DNA from: Deltaproteobacteria bacterium
GTDB lineage: Bacteria; Myxococcota_A; Bradymonadia; UBA7976; VGTA01
Direction: 5' to 3'
Assembly: GCA_016874875.1 (NCBI GenBank)
Contig: VGTA01000278.1
Location: 1-5,401 of the forward strand
Length of the DNA stretch: 5,401 bases
Below, in pieces: positions 1-5,370 of this stretch. Each line of letters opens with the position of its first letter. Positions within the stretch are counted from its first letter, which is position 1. The notes beneath the pieces are model-generated. The model was not told where the DNA came from and ran no database searches. It saw nothing but the letters and a program-made list of their open reading frames with translations. Made by a program: the position numbers and the translations under genes.

Positions 1-26
1 AGAGGGGCTGAGCGAGAGGCGAGGGG

Positions 27-1436
27 TCACGCGGGGGGCGCGGCGGGGGGCGCTGGAGCGGCGGAGAGCGCCTCGAGGCGCGTGAGGGCGCGGCGCAGGT
101 GTTGCGCGAAGGTGGACTTGAGGTTGCTTTGGGCGCGGATCACCTCGGCGAAATGGAAAGTGGGCATCACGGGGACGCCCATCACCGCGCCCCACTCGCC
201 CACGGAGGGGCTGGGGAGGTTGAGTAGAATCTGCGCGGCGAGCGGCCCGAGCGCCACGATGACGCGCGGCGAGACGAGCTCGAGCTCGCGCGTGAAGTGC
301 GCGCGACAGGCGTCCCACTCAAGGGGGGTGGGCGAGGTGGCGGCGCACTTGAGGAGCGAGGTGACGTAGACCTCATGGCGCGAGAGTCCGAGCCAGCCGA
401 GCGTCTTGACGAAAACGGCGCCCACGTCGGGCTCCACGAGGGGCGCGGCGACCTCCGCCTCATAGCGCGAGGGCGCTGCCTGCACAAACATCAGCCTCGC
501 GCGCCGCCCGCCGGCGCCGTGGAGGACGCAGGAGCCCGCCTGCGCCCTTGACTGAGCGCGCGGGCAGCGCGCGCAGCCCTTGAGGTCATGGTCGAGCGCC
601 GCCCACCCCCGCTCCGCCTCGCTGGCGCCCTCCCCCGCGAGGCGCGGGTCGGGGGCGCGCGCGGGCGGCGCGGCGAGCGCCACGTGCAGGTGGGGGCGCG
701 CCTCGGGCGGGGGCGCCTCGTGGGCGAGGGCGGCGCCCCAGGCGGGCAGAGGGGCGCGCGGCGCGCTCGGGGCCGGCGGCGCGCTCGGGGCGGGGGCGCG
801 CGGCTGCGTGGCCCAGAGCGAGGGCGCGGGGCGCGCGGCGGCGAGGGGCGCGGCGGCGGGCGCGGCGGCGAGCGCGGCGGGCGCGGTGGCGGGGGGCGGG
901 GCGCCCGCGAGGAGGGCGAGGCGCGCGGCGAGGGCCCCGAGGGGGCGCATCGCCACCTGGCGCGGACTCGTGAGGGTGGGCGGCGGCGCCTCAAACGAGG
1001 CGGCGCGGTCGCGCTCCCAGAGGGGGATGACGAGCGTCACGCCGGGCAGCGCGTCGGCGGGGACGGGCGGTGGGGGTGTGGCGGGTGTGGCGGGCGCGGC
1101 GGGCGCGGCGGGCGCGGCGGGCGCGGCGGGCGCGGCGGGCGCGGCGGGCGCGGCGGGCGCGGCGGGCGCGGGGGCGCCGCCGAGGAGGACGCGCAGGCGC
1201 TCGGACGCCTCCGCCGCGCTCACGCTCCCCCCGCGCTCCCCCCGCTGCTCCCCGCGCGGCCGCGCAAAGAGCCCACGCAGCGCCGCGTGCCCCCCCGAGA
1301 GAGGGAGGAGCTCCTCGCCGGCCTCCTCGAGCCACTCGAGGCCGCCCCGGAGCTGAGAGACGAGGCGCGCGAGCTCGCCGAGGGCGCCGCTCGGGGGGCG
1401 CGCGCCGGGGGGCGCAGGGCTAGGGTGGCGGTCCAC
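27..1436 (-). CDS. Family-4-type (Fe-S) uracil-DNA glycosylase-like protein with long Ala/Pro-rich N-terminal half and degenerate active site
   Basis: The C-terminal ~175 residues (about 66-587 on the window) follow the order of family 4 uracil-DNA glycosylases, which excise uracil from DNA and carry a 4Fe-4S cluster. In the 469-residue model the four expected Cys ligands are C288 and C291 (GCARC), C364 (LLKC) and C377 (WDAC), with one extra Cys at 303. IVALGPLAAQ and GVPVMPTFH also match the family. The active-site motifs differ: GE(A/G)PG reads VQAAPS at 318-323, the uracil-contacting Asn of the T-N-x-x-K-C motif is Ser360, and HP(A/S) reads HFA at 428-430. The fold call is strong; enzyme activity is doubtful. 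Residues ~85-275 are Ala/Pro-rich and probably disordered, like a tether. I chose GTG at 1436 because AAGGAG lies 6 bases upstream. An in-frame GTG at 1478 would add 14 residues but has no visible ribosome site. The family is normally ~200-230 residues, so this protein is about twice the usual length. Confidence 0.85.
   Translation of the reverse strand: MDRHPSPAPPGARPPSGALGELARLVSQLRGGLEWLEEAGEELLPLSGGHAALRGLFARPRGEQRGERGGSVSAAEASERLRVLLGGAPAPAAPAAPAAPAAPAAPAAPAAPAAPATPATPPPPVPADALPGVTLVIPLWERDRAASFEAPPPTLTSPRQVAMRPLGALAARLALLAGAPPPATAPAALAAAPAAAPLAAARPAPSLWATQPRAPAPSAPPAPSAPRAPLPAWGAALAHEAPPPEARPHLHVALAAPPARAPDPRLAGEGASEAERGWAALDHDLKGCARCPRAQSRAQAGSCVLHGAGGRRARLMFVQAAPSRYEAEVAAPLVEPDVGAVFVKTLGWLGLSRHEVYVTSLLKCAATSPTPLEWDACRAHFTRELELVSPRVIVALGPLAAQILLNLPSPSVGEWGAVMGVPVMPTFHFAEVIRAQSNLKSTFAQHLRRALTRLEALSAAPAPPAAPPA
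1081..1170. repeat. 9-bp tandem repeat encoding an Ala-Ala-Pro tract
   Basis: There are nine perfect copies of GCGGGCGCG (plus strand) at 1090-1170, preceded by one degenerate copy (gcgggtgtg) at 1081-1089. On the minus strand they encode a run of Ala-Ala-Pro in the N-terminal half of the glycosylase-like protein. The unit is a multiple of three, so copy-number change would alter linker length without breaking the frame. The perfect identity of the copies suggests recent slippage expansion. Confidence 0.9.
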
Positions 1437-1442
1437 GCTCTT

Positions 1443-1448
1443 CTCCTT
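1443..1448 (-). promoter_or_regulatory. Shine-Dalgarno site deciding the start of the glycosylase-like gene
   Basis: The minus strand reads AAGGAG here, 6 bases before the GTG at 1436. It lies inside the longer in-frame ORF that begins at 1478, so it argues for the shorter start. No comparable motif precedes the 1478 GTG. Confidence 0.65.
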
Positions 1449-1459
1449 GTCGCGGGCTA

Positions 1460-1473
1460 GGGCGCGCGCGCCC
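1460..1473. repeat. Perfect 14-bp palindrome upstream of the glycosylase-like gene
   Basis: The sequence GGGCGCGCGCGCCC equals its own reverse complement and sits about 24-37 bases upstream of the preferred GTG start. It could be an operator or a small hairpin near the 5' end of the message. In DNA this GC-rich, made of GC alternation, such a palindrome can arise by chance, so no function is claimed. Confidence 0.4.
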
Positions 1474-1562
1474 CACACGATAGCGCACCACGCCGCTGAA
1501 CGCGAGCGGGGCGCGTGGCGGGGGAGAACACGCCGGCGGGGCGCGCGCGTGCGGGCGCCCCC

Positions 1563-2414
1563 CTAGCGCATATACTCGATCACGTCCTGAGGGGGAGGCG
1601 CGAGCGCCACCTTGGGCGCGCTGGGCTCAAAGGCGGGGTCAAACCGACGCAAGAACTCGTTATACTGCCCCGCGCTGCGCTTGGCCTGCTCGCGTATCCC
1701 CGTGATGGTGTAGAAGGGCAGGTCGCGCGTGATGCGCTTGATGAGCCAGCCCGGCAGGCTGCCCCCCGGGTGCGTGTTGACCATGTACGTCACCTCCGTC
1801 TCCCCGTCGCCCACGGCCACCAGGCGCCAATAGCCCTTGAGGTAGGTCATCAGCACAAAATCCTCACGATTGACCCCCGCGATGGGCTCCCGCCAGTCCA
1901 CCCCGTCAAAGGTCGCCACCACCTCAAGGGGCTCTGCGCGTCGATAGATGTGTGTGCGCATCACCACGTCGCGGTCCGACACGGGCCACGGCGCGATGGT
2001 CTGCTGATAGGACACGCCCTCCGTGTCGGTCACGCGCTTGAGCACGCGCGTCACCCCGCTCCGCGTCATCCACTCACGGCGGCGGACGCCGTCGGAGAGA
2101 ATCGCGAGGATGTGATACATCCCAGCCTTCACCCGCCCCACCCCCCTGAACGAGGGCAGCTCGCGCCCCGGCTCGGGGCGCATCGACACCACCACGCCCT
2201 CCTCGCGGCGGAGCACCTCCCACTCCTGCGCGCGCGCCGGCGCCGCCCAGAGCGCCCCGCAGAGCGCCCCGCAGAGCGCCGCCCAGAGCGCCGCCCAGAG
2301 CGCCGCCCTAGGCCCCGTCCAGGGAGCCGGGCGGCGTGTGAGCGGGAGCGGCGCCGGGCGGGCGCCGGGCGCGCGGGCGGCGGGGGAGGTGTGAGGTGGG
2401 CGCGGTGCGCTCAT
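1563..2414 (-). CDS. Exported START-domain (lipid-binding-like) protein
   Basis: START domains form a helix-grip fold with a hydrophobic cavity for one lipid or sterol. In this 283-residue model the domain runs from ~64 to ~255. It carries the typical PWPVSDRD segment at 132-139, followed by the strands VVATFDGVDW, FVLMTYLKGYWRLV (166-179) and TEVTYMVNTHPGG, then the PGWLIKRITRDLP stretch leading into the long C-terminal helix. The N-terminus has a ~35-residue Pro/Arg-rich n-region, a hydrophobic stretch made of tandem LWAA/LCGA repeats (~37-58), and a signal peptidase I-like ARA|QEW site after residue 62. A periplasmic location is therefore inferred. A C-terminal tail of ~20 residues (APKVALAPPP) is not part of the fold. 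I chose ATG at 2414 because AGGAG lies 6 bases upstream; an in-frame GTG at 2489 has no such site. It lies 97 bp downstream of the Omp85-like gene. The ligand is unknown, and a broader SRPBCC/polyketide-cyclase label is the alternative. Confidence 0.87.
   Translation of the reverse strand: MSAPRPPHTSPAARAPGARPAPLPLTRRPAPWTGPRAALWAALWAALCGALCGALWAAPARAQEWEVLRREEGVVVSMRPEPGRELPSFRGVGRVKAGMYHILAILSDGVRRREWMTRSGVTRVLKRVTDTEGVSYQQTIAPWPVSDRDVVMRTHIYRRAEPLEVVATFDGVDWREPIAGVNREDFVLMTYLKGYWRLVAVGDGETEVTYMVNTHPGGSLPGWLIKRITRDLPFYTITGIREQAKRSAGQYNEFLRRFDPAFEPSAPKVALAPPPQDVIEYMR
2242..2307. repeat. 12-bp tandem repeat encoding the signal-peptide core of the START protein
   Basis: Five 12-bp units occur at 2242-2301 followed by a partial sixth. 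Three units read GCCGCCCAGAGC and two (2254-2277) read GCCCCGCAGAGC on the plus strand. The minus strand encodes LWAA-LWAA-LCGA-LCGA-LWAA, which is the whole hydrophobic region of the predicted signal peptide, ending just before the APARA|Q cleavage site. Confidence 0.9.
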
Positions 2415-2420
2415 GGATGG

Positions 2421-2425
2421 CTCCT
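2421..2425 (-). promoter_or_regulatory. Shine-Dalgarno site deciding the start of the START-domain gene
   Basis: The minus strand reads AGGAG, 6 bases before the ATG at 2414. This favours that ATG over the in-frame GTG at 2489, whose 25 extra residues are Pro/Ser-rich and add no recognisable motif. Confidence 0.75.
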
Positions 2426-2454
2426 GTGTGCTGGGGGGCGCGGGGGGACGCGGT

Positions 2455-2491
2455 AGCGGTGGGGATACTTGAAAGCGGGTCAAAAACACAA
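2455..2491 (-). promoter_or_regulatory. Possible promoter for the START-domain gene
   Basis: The 97-bp gap between the Omp85-like stop and the ATG at 2414 contains the clearest AT-richer island in the window (about 2465-2492). On the minus strand it offers TTGTGT (2491-2486) 18 bases from TATCCC (2467-2462), and a better -35-like TTGACC (2483-2478) with no good -10 partner. The match to a housekeeping promoter is weak. The local composition change and the gap are the main reasons to flag it. Confidence 0.25.
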
Positions 2492-2511
2492 GACGCCACC
2501 GCCCCTCTCGC

Positions 2512-4512
2512 TCAGAGCGCCGACTCCCACGGCATCAGCGCGAATCCTTGACTCGAGCTCACGCTCAGGAGCGCGCGCCACCCACCCTCGCCCACGGGCG
2601 CGCCCACGTCGAGCCGAAAGACGCTCCGGTTGACCTGCGGCGCGAGCGCGCGGACGCCCACGCCCACGCTCTGGCGCCAGGCGAGCTCCTCGGGGCGCGT
2701 AAAGACCGCGCCGCCGTCGTAGAATACCGCGCCGCCAAAGTGCAGGAAGCTCAAGACCAGAGGATCACTGCGGTACTCCACGTTGAGGCGCGCGAGGTCC
2801 CCGCCGAGCGCGTAGAGCGCCTGCGCCGGATAGCCGCGCAGGCCGCTGTCGCCCCCGAGCGACACGAGCGCCCGCTGCGTGTCCCACCAGCGCCCCGCCC
2901 ACGCCGCGCTCGCCACCACGCGCCCCCCCCGCGCCCCGGCCAGCTTGGGCGACGCCGCCCGCGCCGCGGCGCTCAGCAGCCCGTTGACCCACTCGCCCCC
3001 TCGCGCGCGCCCGCCCTCGCGCCCCGCCCGCGCCCCGCGCCCCGCTCGGGGCTGCAGGCGCGCGCCGCCGCTCAGCTCGAGCTCCACGAACCCCGCGTGC
3101 CCGCTCGACCGCCCCCCCCACACCTCCGCCCAGCGCAGACTCCCCGCCGGCGAGAGGGCCTGGTCCCCCACCGCCGACAGCGCCAGGGAGGCGCCGGCGC
3201 TCAGGCCGAGCCGCAGGTCCTCGCTCAGCCCAAAGGTGCTCACGTCGTGCAGCGCCACGTAGCGCCGCGCCCCGAGGGCGCCGCTGAGCGTGGGGCCCAC
3301 CTGCAGGCGGTCGGGCGGCGTGTAGGCGCGGCGCCAGCGGGCCTCCTCGTCGGGGCTGAGGGCGGCGGGCAGGGCGCGCTGGACGCGACTCACCTCAAGC
3401 GCCACGCTCGCGAGCCCCTGCGCCGCGCCCCCCCACTGCCGCGTGAGCGTGAGGGCGCCAGAGTAGCTCTCGAGGTCCCACTCCACGGGGCGGGCGGGCG
3501 CGCCGGGGGCGCGCGGGTCGCGGTCGGTGACCTGCGCCGCGCCCCGCGTGAGCCGAAAGAGCCGCCGCAGGAGGTCGACGCTCGCGCCTAGCGCCCAGCG
3601 CTGGTCGAGGTTGTAGAGCGGGCGCCCCACCTGCGCGCTCAGCAGCTCCCCCTCCCGCGCCCCCCGCGCCCGCCCCCAGATCACCCCCGCCACCGCCGAG
3701 GCGCTCAGGTCGGGCCCAAAGCGCTGGTCGGCCATCGAGGCGGCGGTGGTGAGCGTGAAGGGCGTGAGCTGCGTGAGCAGGCTGAGCGACTGGCGCGCGC
3801 CGCGCAGATTCCGCTCGCTGAGGTTGAGCTGCAGGGCGGTGAGGACCCCGCCGGCGTACTCAAAGGCGCTCTCGAGCCTCAGACTCCAGAGGTCGCGCGT
3901 GACGATGACCACGTCCACCGCCCCCCCAGCTCCCTCCCCCGCCCGCCGCGCTGCCCAGACCTGCGCCGAGGAGAACAGCCGCGTGGCGCGCAGGTTGCGC
4001 TCCGTCTCGAGCGCCGCGGCGCGCGTGAAGCGGTCGCCGGCGGCCAGGCGCGCCTCTCGGAGCACGTGCGCGGGGCGGGTGGTGGCGTGCAGCGCGTTAA
4101 GGGCGGTGAGCAGCCCAAACCCGCGCTCCTCTAAAAAGACAGGCAGACTCAGCACCCGCACCTCGCGCACCACGCGCCCCTCGGCGTCCACGGCGAGCTC
4201 CCACCCGCCGGCGCGCAGGGCGCGCAGACTCACGTCGCCCTCGTAGCGCTCCGCCGCCTCCCGCGCCGCCGCCCCGCCCGCCGCCCCGCCCGCCGCCCCG
4301 CCCGCCACCCCGCCCGCCGCCCCGCCCTCCGCCCCGCCGCCCTGCGCGTGCGCCTCTGCTCCCCGCTCTCCGCAGCTGAGCGCGACGCTGAGCGCGACGC
4401 TGAGCGCGACCCTGCGCGCGACCCTGCGCGCGACCCTGAGCGCGACCCTGAGCGCGACCCTGAGCGCGACCCTGAGCGCGGGGGCGCGCCTCCTCCTCAC
4501 GCCCCGCCCCAC
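2512..4512 (-). CDS. BamA/TamA-like (Omp85 family) outer-membrane protein
   Basis: Omp85 proteins insert or move proteins (sometimes other substrates) across the outer membrane, using periplasmic POTRA domains and a 16-strand barrel. In this 666-residue protein about 112-210 looks like one POTRA: strand VVREVRVLSL, helices around LETERNLRATRLF, and closing strand VDVVIVTRDLW. From ~213 to the end there are alternating beta-strand patterns. The family's conserved loop-6 motif is present as GGDSGLRGY (553-561, Arg559), followed by LARLNVEYR and FYDGGAVF. The N-terminus is an Arg-rich and then hydrophobic repeat region (11-47), an AHA|Q signal peptidase I-like site at 54-57, and a Gly-Ala repeat linker (63-82). 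With one POTRA it is unlike canonical BamA (five) and nearer to TamA-like or unassigned Omp85 proteins. The last residues (PWESAL) lack the usual terminal aromatic. The start is GTG at 4512 with GGAG 5 bases upstream; GTG at 4500, whose GTGA overlaps the hydrolase stop, is a good alternative. The substrate is unknown. Confidence 0.88.
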   Translation of the reverse strand: MGRGVRRRRAPALRVALRVALRVALRVARRVARRVALSVALSVALSCGERGAEAHAQGGGAEGGAAGGVAGGAAGGAAGGAAAREAAERYEGDVSLRALRAGGWELAVDAEGRVVREVRVLSLPVFLEERGFGLLTALNALHATTRPAHVLREARLAAGDRFTRAAALETERNLRATRLFSSAQVWAARRAGEGAGGAVDVVIVTRDLWSLRLESAFEYAGGVLTALQLNLSERNLRGARQSLSLLTQLTPFTLTTAASMADQRFGPDLSASAVAGVIWGRARGAREGELLSAQVGRPLYNLDQRWALGASVDLLRRLFRLTRGAAQVTDRDPRAPGAPARPVEWDLESYSGALTLTRQWGGAAQGLASVALEVSRVQRALPAALSPDEEARWRRAYTPPDRLQVGPTLSGALGARRYVALHDVSTFGLSEDLRLGLSAGASLALSAVGDQALSPAGSLRWAEVWGGRSSGHAGFVELELSGGARLQPRAGRGARAGREGGRARGGEWVNGLLSAAARAASPKLAGARGGRVVASAAWAGRWWDTQRALVSLGGDSGLRGYPAQALYALGGDLARLNVEYRSDPLVLSFLHFGGAVFYDGGAVFTRPEELAWRQSVGVGVRALAPQVNRSVFRLDVGAPVGEGGWRALLSVSSSQGFALMPWESAL
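4268..4339. repeat. 12-bp tandem repeat encoding a Gly-Gly-Ala-Ala linker
   Basis: Six consecutive 12-bp units match GCCGCCCCGCCC on the plus strand. Four are exact, one has a single change (4304-4315) and the last (4328-4339) has two. The minus strand encodes Gly-Gly-Ala-Ala repeats between the signal peptide and the POTRA-like region of the Omp85 protein, probably a flexible linker. Confidence 0.9.
4376..4480. repeat. 12-bp tandem repeat encoding the signal-peptide region of the Omp85 protein
   Basis: Eight 12-bp units related to CTGAGCGCGACC (plus strand) fill 4376-4471, with a partial ninth after them. Units at 4376-4399 end in G instead of C, and units at 4412-4435 have CTGCGC in place of CTGAGC. 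The minus strand encodes R-V-A-L, R-V-A-R and S-V-A-L four-residue repeats covering residues ~11-46 of the Omp85-like protein. Confidence 0.92.
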
Positions 4513-5336
4513 GCGCGCTCCGCGCTCAGGACGTGCTCAAGCAGACGGGCGTTGAGGGCGTCGGGGTCGTCGCGAAGCAGCCCGTGCCCCGCCTCGGGGA
4601 GCGAGAGCAGGGCGGCGCCGGGGAGGCGCCGCGCGAGGTCGAGCTGGCGGGCGGGGGGCACGAGGAGGTCGCGCCCCGCGTGCACCACGAGGATGGGGGC
4701 GCGCAGCTCGCTCAGGCGCGCGCGGGTATCATGGCCGAGCACGGCGACGAGCTGCCCGAGACGGACGCCGAGGGCGGGGCGGGGGGAGAAGTCCTCGGAG
4801 AGCTGCCGCGCCACCTCCGCCCACGGGCGCGCGGCGAGGCGGTCGAGGGGGATGAGGAGCTCGGCGAGCGCCCTCAGGCGCGCGGCGGGGGTGGACGCGA
4901 GCTGCGCGGCGAGGAAGCGGGGCAGGCCCGCGCGCGACGGGAGCGGCAGCCCCCCGCCGGCGTGGGTGGCGAGGAGGGCGAGGCTGCGCACGCGCGTGGG
5001 GTGGGCGAGCGCGAGGTGCTGCGCCACCATGCCCCCCATCGAGATTCCCACCACGTGGGCGCTCTCCCAGCCGGCGTGGTCGAGCAGCGCGACGCAGTCG
5101 TCGGCGAGGGCGCTCATCGTGCGCGCGCTCGGGCCCTCGCTCTCGCCTACGCCGCGGTGGTCAAAGGTGAGCAGCGAGAGCGCGGGGGCGAGCGCGGCGA
5201 CCTGCGCGCGCCAGCCGGTGGCGCGGGCGAGGTAGCCCATGATCAGCAGCGTGGGGGGGGTGTTTGGGGCGCCGTGGAGGTGGTAGGCGAGGGCGCCTTG
5301 GGGGCGTGGGCAGCGGCGGGGGGGGGCGTTCGTCAC
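4497..5336 (-). CDS. Alpha/beta-fold hydrolase
   Basis: This is a serine hydrolase of the alpha/beta fold. In the 279-residue model the oxyanion-hole strand LLIMGY is at ~30-35, followed by FDHRGVGES (58-66) and the nucleophile elbow GISMGG with Ser99. The acid is Asp223 in HAGRDLLVP and the base is His251 in EAGHGLL. A helical cap of ~75 residues separates strands 6 and 7. The layout matches 3-oxoadipate enol-lactonase, RdmC-type esterases and similar enzymes, but the substrate cannot be read from the sequence. No signal peptide is visible, so it is probably cytoplasmic. GTG at 5336 gives a length usual for the family, with a weak AAGAG about 9 bases upstream. The frame remains open to the right edge, and a TTG at 5393 would add 19 Pro-rich residues, so the true start could lie there or beyond the window. 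The stop overlaps the start of the Omp85-like gene, which points to co-transcription and translational coupling. Confidence 0.88.
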   Translation of the reverse strand: MTNAPPRRCPRPQGALAYHLHGAPNTPPTLLIMGYLARATGWRAQVAALAPALSLLTFDHRGVGESEGPSARTMSALADDCVALLDHAGWESAHVVGISMGGMVAQHLALAHPTRVRSLALLATHAGGGLPLPSRAGLPRFLAAQLASTPAARLRALAELLIPLDRLAARPWAEVARQLSEDFSPRPALGVRLGQLVAVLGHDTRARLSELRAPILVVHAGRDLLVPPARQLDLARRLPGAALLSLPEAGHGLLRDDPDALNARLLEHVLSAERAWGGA

Positions 5337-5359
5337 GGCGGGGCGCTCTTTGGGGGCTT

Positions 5360-5370
5360 GGGGGGGGGGG
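5360..5370. repeat. Homopolymer run of 11 G (C on the coding strand)
   Basis: Eleven consecutive G lie between the TTG at 5393 and the GTG at 5336 of the hydrolase frame. If translation starts at or upstream of 5393, a one-base slip would break the frame. If it starts at 5336, the tract is in the leader. Such runs are also common places for sequencing error. Shorter G runs occur nearby, at about 5320-5327 and 5379-5385. Confidence 0.85.

Larger units (their letters stand above)
1437..1562 (-). other. Gap between the START-domain gene and the glycosylase-like gene
   Basis: These 126 bases hold the ribosome site at 1443-1448 and a perfect 14-bp palindrome at 1460-1473. I see no T-tract hairpin of the Rho-independent type and no convincing -35/-10 pair. 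The gap is too long for simple translational coupling, so the glycosylase-like gene may have its own promoter or be reached by read-through. Confidence 0.5.

Noticed and set aside
8..19. 12-bp sequence CTGAGCGAGAGG also found inverted at 2504-2515
   Set aside because: One copy lies just past the glycosylase-like stop and the other spans the Omp85-like stop. They are in opposite orientation relative to transcription, with no flanking similarity, so chance in biased DNA is the simpler reading.
1..26. Terminator after the glycosylase-like gene
   Set aside because: Only 26 bases remain in the window, with no stem-loop and no T tract on the coding strand.
588..1460. Long plus-strand open frames opposite the glycosylase-like gene
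   Set aside because: They translate to Gly/Arg/Ala low complexity, antisense to the Ala/Pro-rich region. They match no family, and open antisense frames are expected at this GC content.
2321..2340. Twin-arginine export motif in the START protein
   Set aside because: There is an Arg-Arg pair (TRRPAPW), but the residues after it do not fit the Tat consensus; a Sec-type signal with an ARA|Q site fits better.
1515..2456. 313-residue plus-strand open frame
   Set aside because: It is opposite the START-domain gene, is His/Arg-rich and has no motif; it is a shadow frame.
2548..3591. 347-residue plus-strand open frame opposite the Omp85-like gene
   Set aside because: It is Arg/Pro/Ala-rich with no recognisable fold, while the minus strand has a clear Omp85 signature including GLRGY.
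4370..4376. Lipoprotein cleavage site at Cys47 of the Omp85-like protein
   Set aside because: The sequence VALSC is a poor lipobox (Ala at -3, Leu at -2), an A-x-A site follows nine residues later, and integral barrels are not normally lipidated.
4268..4480. Repeat clusters as a CRISPR array
   Set aside because: The units are contiguous 12-bp repeats without spacers, in frame inside a gene.
4348..5235. Plus-strand frame with an E-R-D-P repeat
   Set aside because: The repeat is the reverse-strand reading of the signal-peptide repeat, and the rest lies opposite the well-supported hydrolase gene.
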